Below are positions 46,022 to 54,257 of a stretch of 54,257 nt of DNA, piece after piece. Source of the DNA: Pelagibius litoralis (GTDB lineage Bacteria > Pseudomonadota > Alphaproteobacteria > Kiloniellales > DSM-21159). The number at the start of each line of letters is the position of its first letter. Within the stretch, counting starts at the first letter, position 1. A program made the translations under genes and the position numbers. The notes below the pieces were generated by a model, which was given only the letters and a program-made list of their open reading frames with translations, made no database searches and had not been told where the DNA came from. The stretch is from assembly GCA_029287455.1 (NCBI GenBank), contig JARFRB010000049.1:1-54257 (forward strand). Direction: 5' to 3'.

Positions 46022-47010
46022 CACGCAGCCAATGCCTCCTCGGCCTGCCCAAACGCCCGGCGGATCAGGTCCTGAACCACGGCCGGATCGGCCGTTTGAT
46101 TGATCCGGTTTCTGGTCTCCGCCGCGTGTGCCAAACCGAAAAGCGCCCAGGACATATGCTTGCGGGCGACCCTAACCCCATGTTCGGTGCCGTAATGGCC
46201 GAGCAAGGCGTTGTAGTGCTCCAATGCCAAGGCGCGGCGGCGCGCGAGCGTGGGGTCCGGCAAGCGCTCGCCCGTCTCGAGAAAATGCATCACCCGGGAA
46301 AGGAGCCATGGCTTTCCGTAGGCGCCGCGCCCAATCATGACACCGTCCGCCCCGGATTGCGTAAGTGCCGACGTCGCCTTGTCGAAGCTGTCGATGTCGC
46401 CGTTGACGACAACCGGCAAGGCCGTCGCGTCCTTGACCCGCCGCACGGCCTTCCAGTCCGCCACGCCGCCATAGAATTGACAGCGGGTGCGGCCGTGCAC
46501 CGTGATCATTTGGATGCCAGCCTTCTCCGCTATGCGCGCGAGGTTGTGGGCGTTAAGGCTGGTCTCGTCCCAGCCGAGCCGCATCTTCAAGGTGACCGGC
46601 ACGGGCACCGCGGCGACCACGGCCTCCAATATCCGTCCGGCCAGTGCCTCGTCGCGCATCAGCGCGGAGCCGGCCTGCTTGTTCACGATCTTCTTCACCG
46701 GGCAGCCGAAATTGATATCGATAATCGCGGCCCCTCGATCAACGTTCAGCCGCGCGGCCTCCGCCATGATCTCCGGATCGCAGCCGGCCAACTGCACGGC
46801 CATCGGAAACTCTTCGGCGCAGGATTGCGAGAGTTTCAAGGACTCGCGTGTAGCGCGGATCATCGTCTGGCTTGCGATCATCTCCGACACTACTAATCCG
46901 GCCCCTTCCCGCTTGACAAGACGCCGGAACGGCAGATCCGTGACACCTGACATTGGGGCTAGAATCACGGGGGAGTTCAGGGAGATGGCCCCGATTTTAA
47001 TGCTTCTCAT
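46021..47010 (-). CDS. dusB: tRNA-dihydrouridine synthase B (NifR3)
   Basis: DusB is an FMN enzyme that reduces uridines in the tRNA D-loop. Family motifs are APMSGVTDLPFRRLVKR near the N-terminus, the catalytic cysteine in NFGCPVKKIVNKQAG, and the VHGRTRCQFY and GVMIGRGAYGKPWL segments. At 329 residues it has normal length. It heads the minus-strand nitrogen-regulation group and overlaps ntrB. The spacer before it (47011-47082) has a TCTAG-N6-CTAGA palindrome at 47038-47053 but no clear promoter. Confidence 0.96.
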   Translation of the reverse strand: MRSIKIGAISLNSPVILAPMSGVTDLPFRRLVKREGAGLVVSEMIASQTMIRATRESLKLSQSCAEEFPMAVQLAGCDPEIMAEAARLNVDRGAAIIDINFGCPVKKIVNKQAGSALMRDEALAGRILEAVVAAVPVPVTLKMRLGWDETSLNAHNLARIAEKAGIQMITVHGRTRCQFYGGVADWKAVRRVKDATALPVVVNGDIDSFDKATSALTQSGADGVMIGRGAYGKPWLLSRVMHFLETGERLPDPTLARRRALALEHYNALLGHYGTEHGVRVARKHMSWALFGLAHAAETRNRINQTADPAVVQDLIRRAFGQAEEALAA

Positions 47011-47082
47011 TTAGGCAGCCGCCCCAAATGCACAATCTCTAGGCATTTCTAGATCTTTCAGGGGCTTTTGTATAGCGGCTGC

Positions 47083-47889
47083 TTAAGCGATCAAGAGATC
47101 GGTGACGAACTTGACGCCGGGGTACGCCAAGGTCAGAAGCAGGTAGACCAGCAAGACCAAACGCCCGGCCTGGCGGCCTCTTAGGCCCGCCCAGCTGTGC
47201 AGAGCGAGAACCGCGGCGATCAAGACAAATGCCAGGATCGACAGCAAGGTTTTGTGGTCCAAGGAAAGCAAGACGCCGTCCGCGAGATATCTCAGTGCCA
47301 TGCCTGTCACCAGTCCGGCTCCCAGGACAATCTCCGCAGCCCCCAGCAAGGTGAATTCCAAACGCTCGGCGTCGGCGATGGACGGCAGGGCATGGGTCAG
47401 ACGCGAGGGCGCTTTGCGTTTCAGGGCACGTTCTTGCAGAAACGCGGCGAGGGCCGACATCGCGGCGAGCGTGGTGAGCCCGTAGGTGAGGACCGAGACG
47501 CCAATGTGCAGCATAAGCCATCCCTGGTGGCCATGGCTTTCCACTTGTGCGCTCGAAGGGACATCTCCGGTCGCAAGGGCCAAGGCGCCGAGCAGGAACA
47601 GATAAGGCATGACAATCGGCGTCAGCCGCCAGCAATCCCGAATGGCGAGGCAGCAGGCGGCGAAGAGCAGAAGGCTCGCGCCCAAGGAAACCCAAAGCGC
47701 CTGGCTGAGGCCGCTGTCCCATGGGCCAAGCAGGATCGAGGCCGCATGCAAGGATGGGACGACCACGGCCACCGCGAACAGCAGCCAAAAAAGCTTGCCC
47801 GGTTCGCTCAGCCCGCCCCGATAGGACACGACAGTCACCGGCACGAACGCCGCGAGCGCAGCCAAGGCGAGGAAGGATTTACCGTGCAT
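47083..47889 (-). CDS. CcsA/YpjD-like cytochrome c assembly family membrane protein
   Basis: The protein has about eight hydrophobic helices and the conserved region [14 protein letters not shown] ending in [11 protein letters not shown], with another histidine in [12 protein letters not shown]. These match the CcmC/CcsA family, especially the YpjD branch, whose members resemble heme-handling proteins but are often not linked to cytochrome c maturation. The ATG at 47889 is preferred on codon type. A TTG at 47895 has better spacing from GAGGTGA, so the start is uncertain. It is divergent from ispDF. Confidence 0.85.
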   Translation of the reverse strand: MHGKSFLALAALAAFVPVTVVSYRGGLSEPGKLFWLLFAVAVVVPSLHAASILLGPWDSGLSQALWVSLGASLLLFAACCLAIRDCWRLTPIVMPYLFLLGALALATGDVPSSAQVESHGHQGWLMLHIGVSVLTYGLTTLAAMSALAAFLQERALKRKAPSRLTHALPSIADAERLEFTLLGAAEIVLGAGLVTGMALRYLADGVLLSLDHKTLLSILAFVLIAAVLALHSWAGLRGRQAGRLVLLVYLLLTLAYPGVKFVTDLLIA

Positions 47890-47962
47890 CGGCAATCTAT
47901 ATCACCTCTTGGCCCAGGCGTCAGTGGGCTCTAGTCTCGTCCGGCAATCGGGGATGAGCCTC

Positions 47963-49120
47963 ATGAACGAGACCTGCGCCATCATCGTCGCGGCCGGGCG
48001 CGGCACGCGGCTGCCGGGCGACTTGCCGAAGCAATATCTGCGGCTGGATGGGCAAGCCTTGTTGCGCCATAGCCTTGCGCGCTTAACGAAGAACCCTTCG
48101 ATCGACAAGGCCCGCGCGGTGATCCACCCCGATGACCTGGAGCTTTATGGCGAAGCGGCCGAAGGGCTGGATCTCTTGCCGCCTGTCTTCGGAGGGGCGA
48201 CCCGCCAAGAGTCTGTCCTGCGCGGTTTGGAGAGCCTAAGCGATCTGTCCCCCAGCAAGGTCCTGATTCACGATGGGGCCCGGCCGTTTGCGTCCGAGGC
48301 GCTGATCGCACGGGTCGCCGGGGCCTTGGGCGCCCATGAGGGTGCCATCGCCGCCTTGTCCGTGACGGATACCTTGAAGCGCGAGGACAATCATCGTGTG
48401 GCCGGGACCGTGGACCGCCAAGGCCTCTGGCGGGCGCAAACGCCTCAAGGATTTCGCTTTGCCTCCATCTTGGAAGCTCACCGCGCCGCGGACGGATTGA
48501 ATCTGACCGACGATGCCGCTGTGGCGGAAGCCGCGGGAATGGAGGTCGCGCTTGTTGAGGGGGACGAGGACAATTTCAAAGTGACGACGCCGCAAGATGT
48601 GCTTCGGGCCCAACGCCTTCTGTCGCCCAACCTGGAAACGCGGGTCGGAACGGGTTTCGACGTTCACCGTTTCGAGGTGGGCGCAACCTTGTATCTTTGC
48701 GGTGTGCGGATCCCTCACGATCGAGGGCTGTCGGGTCACTCGGACGCGGATGTTGGCCTTCATGCGCTGACCGACGCGATCCTGGGTGCCCTGGGGGCCG
48801 GCGACATCGGGGAGCATTTTCCGCCAAGCGACCCGCGATGGCGTGGGGCGGAGTCGGCCATCTTCATGCGGCACGCGGCCGGGCTTGTCGCCGAGCGGCG
48901 CGGCCGGATCGTGAACCTTGACTTAACGCTGATTTGCGAGCGCCCGAAACTCTCGCCGCACCGTCTGGCCATGCGCCAATCCATCGCCGAGATTCTGGCG
49001 CTCCCCCTTGAGCGGGTGAGTGTTAAGGCCACGACAACCGAACGGCTAGGCTTCACAGGCCGGAATGAAGGGATTGCCGCCCAAGCGACGGCGACCCTGG
49101 CTTTGCCGGAAGGTGGGTAA
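47963..49120 (+). CDS. ispDF: bifunctional IspD/IspF isoprenoid biosynthesis enzyme
   Basis: The fusion performs two MEP-pathway steps: MEP plus CTP to CDP-ME (IspD), and CDP-ME 2-phosphate to MEcPP (IspF). The IspD half starts [21 protein letters not shown] with the CTP-binding motif. The IspF half starts at about residue 227 with RVGTGFDVH (metal ligands D233, H235), then [19 protein letters not shown] and the C-terminal [13 protein letters not shown]. The ATG at 47963 has GGGG about 9 nt upstream, while ATGs at 47954 and 47909 are weaker. Such fusions are common in alphaproteobacteria. The stop overlaps the pncC ATG (TAATG). Confidence 0.96.
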   Translation: MNETCAIIVAAGRGTRLPGDLPKQYLRLDGQALLRHSLARLTKNPSIDKARAVIHPDDLELYGEAAEGLDLLPPVFGGATRQESVLRGLESLSDLSPSKVLIHDGARPFASEALIARVAGALGAHEGAIAALSVTDTLKREDNHRVAGTVDRQGLWRAQTPQGFRFASILEAHRAADGLNLTDDAAVAEAAGMEVALVEGDEDNFKVTTPQDVLRAQRLLSPNLETRVGTGFDVHRFEVGATLYLCGVRIPHDRGLSGHSDADVGLHALTDAILGALGAGDIGEHFPPSDPRWRGAESAIFMRHAAGLVAERRGRIVNLDLTLICERPKLSPHRLAMRQSIAEILALPLERVSVKATTTERLGFTGRNEGIAAQATATLALPEGG

Positions 49121-49617
49121 TGGCGCAGATTTTTCCTCCGGACCTGATCGAATCCTCCGAGACGCTTTTGGAGCGTTACCGGCAGGCCGGTAAACGCATC
49201 GTCACCGTGGAGTCCTGCACCGGCGGGCTGCTTGCCGCCTTGCTGACGGAAATTCCAGGCTCTTCAGACGTGGTCGAGAGGGGATTCGTCACCTACAGCA
49301 ACGAAGCCAAGCACCAGCTCGCCGGTGTTCCCCTGGAGATTCTTAGGGCCAAGGGCGCTGTGAGCGCCGAAACGGCGCGAGCCATGGCGATGGGTGCGCT
49401 TTGCCGGGCATCGGCCGACGTTGCGGTTTCGGTGACGGGGATCGCGGGGCCTGGCGGTGCCACGCCGGACAAGCCCGTCGGCCTGGTCTATTTCGGCCTG
49501 GCCGCCGTCGGCGATCCGCCAAGCCATCGCCGGCGGATTTTCGACGGGGATCGCGGCGGCGTGCGCCTGTCCAGCGTTCGCGAGGCCTTGGCGCTGCTAG
49601 CCGAAAAGGTGGCATGA
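49120..49617 (+). CDS. pncC: CinA-family nicotinamide-nucleotide amidase
   Basis: PncC deamidates NMN to nicotinate mononucleotide and ammonia in pyridine nucleotide recycling. The protein is the C-terminal CinA domain alone (165 residues), without the N-terminal MoaB-like part. Motifs seen are TVESCTGGLLAALLTEIPGSS, GFVTYSNEAKHQLAGV, KGAVSAETA and VTGIAGPGGATPDKPVGLV. Its position between ispDF and a CPBP protease gene, with a 1-nt overlap upstream, suggests co-transcription. Confidence 0.94.
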   Translation: MAQIFPPDLIESSETLLERYRQAGKRIVTVESCTGGLLAALLTEIPGSSDVVERGFVTYSNEAKHQLAGVPLEILRAKGAVSAETARAMAMGALCRASADVAVSVTGIAGPGGATPDKPVGLVYFGLAAVGDPPSHRRRIFDGDRGGVRLSSVREALALLAEKVA

Positions 49618-49618
49618 G

Positions 49619-50332
49619 GTGGCTTTGCCAAAGGGCCGGCCCCTACCCCTCTCCGGCTCCGACCTGCTGCTGCTGCTGATCCTGAGCCTGCTGACGGTCA
49701 GGGTCCTCATTCCCCTGCTTGGCCTGCTTTTCGGCGCAGGCGCCAATCCCCTTCTGGTCAGCATGCTCGCGATCATTGTCCAATCCCTGGTCCTTTCCGG
49801 GTTCGTTCTCTGGTTCGTGGTCCGCCGCCGGGGGGTGAGTTGGGCGGAACTCGGGTTCGTCCCGCTGCCGTCCGGCTGGATACCTAAGGCCATTCTCCTG
49901 GCGATCCTCGCCTTGCCGTTGGTTGGGCTAATGAATGTCGCGGTGCAGTTCATGGTGGGAGAGCCGCTGGAGAACCCACAGCTTAAGGCGCTCGCGCCCC
50001 TCGGCTTCTCCTGGTTCGCCATGCTATCGATGCTGTTTCTCGCCGCGGTCGTGGTTCCAGTGGTGGAAGAGATTGTCTTCCGCGGCGTCTTCTATGCTTG
50101 GCTGCGCGACCGGTTGGCGATCGCTCCCGCCTTAGCCATCAACGCTGTCGTCTTCGCCGCCGTGCACGGAATTCCGGCCCTGATTCCGGCGCTGGCCGTG
50201 GTCGGCGTGCTGCTCGCCTGGGCCTACGAGAGAAGCGGGTCGATCTGGGCCTCCATCGTGCTCCACGGCGCCTTCAACGGCATAATGACGATTGGCCTTT
50301 ACCTCGCCCTCGCTCAAGGGCTGGAGATCTAA
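49619..50332 (+). CDS. CPBP-family intramembrane glutamic endopeptidase
   Basis: This Abi/CAAX-protease-like integral membrane protein has about six to eight hydrophobic helices. The catalytic-site motif EEIVFRG is at residues 150-156, and later histidines lie in AAVHGIPAL and VLHGAFNG, as in the CPBP family. Its GTG start lies one base after the pncC stop, with AAGGTGG about 7 nt upstream. Substrates of such bacterial proteases are mostly unknown. The gene converges with the COQ10-like gene. Confidence 0.9.
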   Translation: MALPKGRPLPLSGSDLLLLLILSLLTVRVLIPLLGLLFGAGANPLLVSMLAIIVQSLVLSGFVLWFVVRRRGVSWAELGFVPLPSGWIPKAILLAILALPLVGLMNVAVQFMVGEPLENPQLKALAPLGFSWFAMLSMLFLAAVVVPVVEEIVFRGVFYAWLRDRLAIAPALAINAVVFAAVHGIPALIPALAVVGVLLAWAYERSGSIWASIVLHGAFNGIMTIGLYLALAQGLEI

Positions 50333-50362
50333 CGTTCGCCTTCGAAGGGGGGCTCGCGTTAG
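50329..50362. repeat. interrupted palindrome between convergent genes, possible bidirectional terminator
   Basis: CTAACG (50329-50334) and CGTTAG (50357-50362) are perfect inverted repeats, and each contains the stop codon of one of the convergent genes. Inside lies a second palindrome CCTTCGAAGG (50339-50348). There is no T-run on either strand, so intrinsic termination would be weak. Confidence 0.3.
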
Positions 50363-50790
50363 CCGTATAGGTTTTCCGCGCGGCTTTCGAAGGCCGCGAC
50401 CATACGGCGCACGGCCTCGTTGAAGAGCGGCTGCATCATCTTCTGAAGGAAGCGGGAGCGGAATTCGAAGTCGACGTAGAAGTCGATTAAGCAACCGCCG
50501 GGATCGTCCAGGAACTGCCAGTGGTTGTTCAGGTGCTTGAAGGGGCCGTCAACGTAGGTCACGTCGATCTTCATTTGCTCCGGATAGAGCGTCACCTGGC
50601 TGGTGAAACGCTCCCGCAACATCTTAAAGCCGATGACCAGGTCTCCGATGATCACATCCCCGTCCCGCCGGCGGATGCGCGAAGCCAGGCACCACGGAAG
50701 GAATTCCGGATAGCGGCCGATGTCCGCGACGAGATCGTAGAGTTGCTCGGGCTGGTGAGGAAGGACCCGCTTTTCAGCGTGCGTAGGCAT
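50359..50790 (-). CDS. COQ10/RatA-like START-domain ubiquinone-binding protein
   Basis: This polyketide-cyclase/START-fold protein of 143 residues begins MPTHAEKRVLPHQPEQLYDLVADI and has the family segments YPEFLPWC and FKHLNNHWQF. The family includes mitochondrial Coq10, which binds ubiquinone and aids its use in respiration, and E. coli RatA, once described as a toxin. No antitoxin partner (RatB) is adjacent, so the Coq10-like role is more likely. It follows lipA by 48 nt on the same strand. Confidence 0.88.
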   Translation of the reverse strand: MPTHAEKRVLPHQPEQLYDLVADIGRYPEFLPWCLASRIRRRDGDVIIGDLVIGFKMLRERFTSQVTLYPEQMKIDVTYVDGPFKHLNNHWQFLDDPGGCLIDFYVDFEFRSRFLQKMMQPLFNEAVRRMVAAFESRAENLYG

Positions 50791-50838
50791 GGCAGAGTGC
50801 TATCCGATGCTAATCTTACCCCAACAGACTTCGCTGGA

Positions 50839-51792
50839 TTACCCGGCGGCCGCCAGCTTCGCTTCCCGGGCAGCCCGCAAGCGCAGGAAATCCTCGCCCG
50901 CGTGATAGGAACTCCGGGTCAGTGGCGATGCGGATACCATCAAGAACCCCTTCCCGAAGGCGCGCTTTTCGTAGTCCTTGAACTCGTCCGGCGTTACGAA
51001 GCGGTCGAGCACGTGATGTTTGGGGGTTGGCTGGAGATACTGCCCGATGGTCAAGAAATCCACATCGGCCGAGCGCAGGTCGTCCATGACCTGCAGTACT
51101 TCCTCGCGCCCCTCCCCCAGGCCAACCATGAGGCCTGACTTGGTGAAAAGCGAGGAGTCGATCTGCTTGACCCGGTCGAGCAGGCGCAAGGAATGGAAAT
51201 AGCGGGCGCCGGGCCGCACCTCTCCATAGAGCCTCGGAACGGTTTCCAGATTGTGATTGAAAACGTCCGGCCGGGCTGCGACCACCACCTCCAGCGCACC
51301 CTCCTTGCGCAGGAAATCCGGCGTCAAGACCTCGATGGTCGTCTCCGGCGAGGCTTCGCGGATGGCTGTAATCACCTCGGCGAAGTGCGCGGCCCCGCCA
51401 TCATCGAGATCGTCCCGATCTACGGAAGTGATCACCACATGTTCGAGGCCTAGTTTAGCCACGGCTTGGGCCACGTTCGTGGGCTCGAAGGGGTCGAGCG
51501 CGTTGGGGCGCCCAGTCGCAACGTTGCAGAAGCTGCAAGCGCGCGTGCATATCTCGCCCATGATCATCATGGTGGCGTGCTTTTTCGCCCAGCACTCCCC
51601 GATATTGGGGCAGGCCGCCTCCTCGCAGACCGTATTCAGCTTGTGGTCGCGCACAATCTGCCGGGTTTCGTGGTAGGCGCGGCTGACGGGCGCCTTTACC
51701 CGGATCCACGCTGGCTTGCACGTTTGCACCGGATTGTCCGGCTTGTGCGCCTTTTCCGGATGGCGCGGGCGAGGCTTCTGAATATCGCTCAT
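50839..51792 (-). CDS. lipA: lipoyl synthase
   Basis: LipA is a radical-SAM enzyme that inserts two sulfurs into protein-bound octanoyl groups to make lipoate for E2 proteins. Both iron-sulfur motifs are seen: the auxiliary cluster C56, C61, C67 (in [13 protein letters not shown]) and the radical-SAM C82, C86, C89 (in [10 protein letters not shown]). The C-terminal [13 protein letters not shown] region is typical. The ATG at 51792 is 4 nt after the lpd stop, whereas upstream starts would overlap lpd. Its pairing with lpd and pdhC fits its role in loading PDH E2. Confidence 0.97.
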   Translation of the reverse strand: MSDIQKPRPRHPEKAHKPDNPVQTCKPAWIRVKAPVSRAYHETRQIVRDHKLNTVCEEAACPNIGECWAKKHATMMIMGEICTRACSFCNVATGRPNALDPFEPTNVAQAVAKLGLEHVVITSVDRDDLDDGGAAHFAEVITAIREASPETTIEVLTPDFLRKEGALEVVVAARPDVFNHNLETVPRLYGEVRPGARYFHSLRLLDRVKQIDSSLFTKSGLMVGLGEGREEVLQVMDDLRSADVDFLTIGQYLQPTPKHHVLDRFVTPDEFKDYEKRAFGKGFLMVSASPLTRSSYHAGEDFLRLRAAREAKLAAAG

Positions 51793-51796
51793 GGCG

Positions 51797-53209
51797 TTAG
51801 AAATGGATTGCCCGGCCGTAAGCATCAAGCACGGACTCGTGCATCATCTCCGAAAGCGTCGGGTGCGGGAAGACGGTGTGCATGAGGTCGGCTTCGGTTG
51901 TTTCGAGCTGCATGGCCACTGCATAACCCTGGATCAGCTCGGTAACTTCCGCCCCGATCATATGCGCGCCTAGGAGTTCCCCGGTCTTTTCGTCAAAGAC
52001 CGTCTTGATCATGCCGTCGGGCTCGCCAAGGGCGATGGCCTTGCCGTTCCCAATGAAGGCGAAGCGCCCGACCTTCACCTTGTGACCTTCGGCCTTGGCC
52101 CTCTCTTCCGTCAGGCCGACCGAAGCGACCTGCGGCTGGCAGTAGGTGCAGCCCGGGATCCGGGCGGTGTTGAGCGGGTGCACGTCGTTTACCCCCGCGA
52201 TCTTCTCCACGCAAATGACACCTTCGTGGCTCGCCTTGTGCGCGAGCCAAGGTGCTCCGGTCAGGTCGCCGATGGCGTAGACGCCCGGTTCGCCGGTTTC
52301 CATCCATTCGTTGATGACCACATGAGTCCGATCGATCTTGATGGCGGTTCCCTCGATGCCGATGTTCTCGACGTTTCCGACGATTCCGACTGCCGAAATC
52401 ACCTTCTCGACCGTGATCTCCTGGGTTTTACCCTTCTGCTCGAGCGTGGCGGTGACGCTCTTGGCGTCCTTTTTCAGGCCCTTGACCATGGCGCCTGTGA
52501 TGATCTTGATGCCCTGCTTCTCGAAGGCTTTGCGCGCGAGGGCCGAAACCTCCGCGTCTTCTCCAGGCAGAATGCGGTCGAGGAGTTCGACCACCGTCAC
52601 CTCGACCCCCATGGTGTGGTAGAAGCTGGCGAATTCGATGCCGATGGCGCCCGAACCCATAACCAGAAGGGACTTGGGCATGGCCTCGGGAACCATGGCT
52701 TCCTTGTAGGTCCAGACTTGTTTGCCGTCGGCTTCCAGGCCGGGGATCTGGCGCGCCCGCGCACCGGTGGCCAGGATGACATGCTTAGCGGTAAGGTCCG
52801 CCACCGCCTTGTCGTCCTTGCTGACCGCGACCTTGCGCTTGTCGCCGGCCTTGCCGTCCAGCCGCCCGTGGCCGTCGAAGACGGTAACCTTGTTCTTCTT
52901 CAAGAGATGCTTGACCCCGGCGCTCAACTGCCCGGCAATTCCACGGGAGCGCTTCACGATGGCCGCCAAGTCGTAGCCGATTTTGTCGGCCGACAGCCCA
53001 TAGTCCTTGGCGTGCTCGAAGTAGTGATAGATCTCCGAGGTGCGCAGCAGCGCCTTGGTGGGAATGCAGCCCCAGTTCAGGCAAATTCCACCTAGATGCT
53101 CGCGCTCCACGACCGCTGCCTTCATGCCCAGTTGCGCGGCCCGGATTGCCGCGACGTAGCCGCCAGGCCCGCCGCCAAGAACGATCAGGTCGAAATCCGT
53201 GTCCGCCAT
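51797..53209 (-). CDS. lpdA: dihydrolipoyl dehydrogenase (E3)
   Basis: E3 reoxidises dihydrolipoyl groups of 2-oxo acid dehydrogenase complexes with NAD+ through FAD and a redox disulfide. The FAD motif GGGPGG is at residues 12-17, and the redox cysteines C43 and C48 lie in [14 protein letters not shown] second NAD-binding glycine motif ([10 protein letters not shown]) and the C-terminal HPHPTLSE-type segment ([13 protein letters not shown]) with the active-site His are present. The ATG at 53209 has GAGGGA 9 nt upstream. It follows pdhC directly, so it probably serves pyruvate dehydrogenase. Confidence 0.97.
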   Translation of the reverse strand: MADTDFDLIVLGGGPGGYVAAIRAAQLGMKAAVVEREHLGGICLNWGCIPTKALLRTSEIYHYFEHAKDYGLSADKIGYDLAAIVKRSRGIAGQLSAGVKHLLKKNKVTVFDGHGRLDGKAGDKRKVAVSKDDKAVADLTAKHVILATGARARQIPGLEADGKQVWTYKEAMVPEAMPKSLLVMGSGAIGIEFASFYHTMGVEVTVVELLDRILPGEDAEVSALARKAFEKQGIKIITGAMVKGLKKDAKSVTATLEQKGKTQEITVEKVISAVGIVGNVENIGIEGTAIKIDRTHVVINEWMETGEPGVYAIGDLTGAPWLAHKASHEGVICVEKIAGVNDVHPLNTARIPGCTYCQPQVASVGLTEERAKAEGHKVKVGRFAFIGNGKAIALGEPDGMIKTVFDEKTGELLGAHMIGAEVTELIQGYAVAMQLETTEADLMHTVFPHPTLSEMMHESVLDAYGRAIHF

Positions 53210-53238
53210 GACGATTATTCCCTCTTCAGGCGCGGTCC

Positions 53239-54257
53239 CTAGAGCAGCATGCTCATGGGGTCCTCGATCAGTTTCTTGAAGGCGGCCAGGAACTGGGCCC
53301 CAACCGCTCCGTCGACCACGCGGTGATCGACCGAAAGCGTGCAACTCATCACCGTGGCGATGGCCACAGCCCCGTCCTTAACAACGGCCCGCTGTTCGCC
53401 GGCGCCGACCGCCAGAATGCAGCCTTGCGGCGGATTGATGACGGCCTCGAATTGCTTGACGCCGAACATTCCCAAATTCGACAACGAGAAGGTACCGCCT
53501 TGGTAATCCTCGGGCTTGAGCTTGCCGTCGCGCGCACGGCCCGCCAGGTCCTTCATCTCGTCCGAGATGGTCTGCAGGCCCTTGTTCTCTGCAGCCTTGA
53601 TGATCGGCGTGATCAAGCCCGCCGGCGTGGCGACCGCGACGGAGACGTCGGCGTGATCGTAGTAAAGGATGCCGCTCTCGTCGAAGGAGGCGTTGGCCGC
53701 GGGCACTTTCTTCAAGCCCAGAGCCACCGCCCGGATGACGAAGTCGTTGACCGACAGCTTGTAGTCGTCGGAGCGGAGGTTGAGATCCTTCCGCGCCTTC
53801 AGCAGAGCATCAAGCTCACAGTCGATGGTGAGGTAGAAGTGCGGAACGGTCTGCTTCGATTCCGTCAGCCGCTTGGCAATCACCTTGCGCATGCCGCTCA
53901 GCGGTTCCTGGCGGTAGGTCATGCCAAGCATGTCCGCCATTTCCTTGGCGCCCGGGCCAGCCGGCGCAGCCGGCGCGGCGGCGGCTGTCGCGACGGCTGG
54001 AGCCGGAGCAGCCGCTGGTGCGGCTTTGCCCGTGCCACCGGCGACTGCTGCTTCCACGTCCGATTTCACCACACGGCCGTGGGGGCCGCTGCCTTTGATC
54101 TTCGACAGATCCAAGCCGGCCTGCGTCGCCATGCGCTTTGCCAAGGGGCTCGCGAAAATGCGGTCCCCGGATGGCGCGGCTGCCGCCGGGGCGGCCGATG
54201 GCGCAGGTGCCGCCGCGGGGGCGGGCGCAGGCGCTTCAGGGGCCGCCGCCGCGGGGG
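53239..54257 (-). CDS. pdhC: pyruvate dehydrogenase E2 (dihydrolipoamide acetyltransferase), N-terminus beyond window
   Basis: The visible part covers the C-terminal two thirds of an E2 acetyltransferase core protein. It starts in an Ala/Pro-rich linker that runs off the window edge. The peripheral subunit-binding domain follows (ASPLAKRMATQAGLDLSKIKG, GPHGRVVKSDV), then a second Ala/Pro linker and the catalytic domain, which ends with the active-site motif SVDHRVVDGAVGAQF. The lipoyl domain must lie beyond base 54257. It lies 29 nt upstream of lpdA. Confidence 0.95.
   Translation of the reverse strand, partial: PAAAAPEAPAPAPAAAPAPSAAPAAAAPSGDRIFASPLAKRMATQAGLDLSKIKGSGPHGRVVKSDVEAAVAGGTGKAAPAAAPAPAVATAAAAPAAPAGPGAKEMADMLGMTYRQEPLSGMRKVIAKRLTESKQTVPHFYLTIDCELDALLKARKDLNLRSDDYKLSVNDFVIRAVALGLKKVPAANASFDESGILYYDHADVSVAVATPAGLITPIIKAAENKGLQTISDEMKDLAGRARDGKLKPEDYQGGTFSLSNLGMFGVKQFEAVINPPQGCILAVGAGEQRAVVKDGAVAIATVMSCTLSVDHRVVDGAVGAQFLAAFKKLIEDPMSMLL

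Noticed and set aside
49619..50332. Phage-abortive-infection or bacteriocin-immunity gene suggested by the Abi/CPBP family
   Set aside because: It lies in a housekeeping run after ispDF and pncC with no other defence or bacteriocin genes. The family is broad, so a defence role is unsupported.
50359..50790. Toxin-antitoxin system based on the RatA name
   Set aside because: No antitoxin-like partner is adjacent, and the gene sits with lipA and lpdA. The Coq10-like ubiquinone-binding function is more plausible.

Overview
The window is a 54.3 kb piece of a GC-rich, densely packed bacterial chromosome. It is almost certainly from an alphaproteobacterium, most likely a Rhodospirillales-type lineage. 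The main reasons are gene order and family content: dusB-ntrB-ntrC-ntrY-ntrX-trkA-dat-hfq-hflX on one strand, a fused ispDF gene, and a pdhC-lpd-lipA-COQ10/RatA run. I see no insertion sequences, prophage, integrases, CRISPR arrays or defence islands. This is ordinary chromosomal backbone with one well-developed catabolic locus.

Left part (1-13.1 kb): a partial tRNA-Ser(UGA) at the edge, then plus-strand cell-wall genes (MltB-type lytic transglycosylase, RlpA lipoprotein, D-Ala-D-Ala carboxypeptidase). A tightly coupled tmk-holB-metG-tatD-MBL hydrolase string follows, then a DUF1499 protein. After these come a minus-strand orphan family-5 solute-binding protein, a zinc-ribbon methyltransferase, a secreted PA14-domain protein and another SAM-methyltransferase-like protein.

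Centre (14.0-29.2 kb): a nucleoside import and degradation locus. deoC and a two-domain aldehyde dehydrogenase of ALDH16 type are followed by a BMP-family binding protein, a double ABC ATPase, two permeases, cytidine deaminase, purine nucleoside phosphorylase, thymidine phosphorylase and phosphopentomutase. The starts are coupled and three further genes follow (phytanoyl-CoA dioxygenase-like, HAD phosphatase, CaiB/BaiF-like CoA transferase). Together they could take nucleosides from the periplasm to bases, ribose-5-phosphate, glyceraldehyde-3-phosphate and acetate. No DeoR/CytR-type regulator is visible.

Right part (29.2-54.3 kb): two SDR enzymes flank the plus-strand mazG, and an IMPase-family gene follows. 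groESL has a TTGACA/TTATAT promoter, a near-consensus CIRCE operator and a strong intrinsic terminator. The large minus-strand set runs from dusB through the NtrBC and NtrYX nitrogen two-component systems, trkA, dat, a HAD gene, hfq and hflX. It is separated by a CcsA/YpjD-like gene from plus-strand ispDF, pncC and a CPBP protease. The window closes with minus-strand pdhC (partial), lpd, lipA and a COQ10/RatA-like gene.

I found no convincing wholly new system. The best leads are the ALDH16-type pseudo-tandem enzyme coupled to DeoC, a CoA transferase whose domain order looks permuted, an SDR lacking its catalytic tyrosine, an NtrX lacking GAFTGA next to an NtrC that has it, and several unexplained palindromes in leaders.
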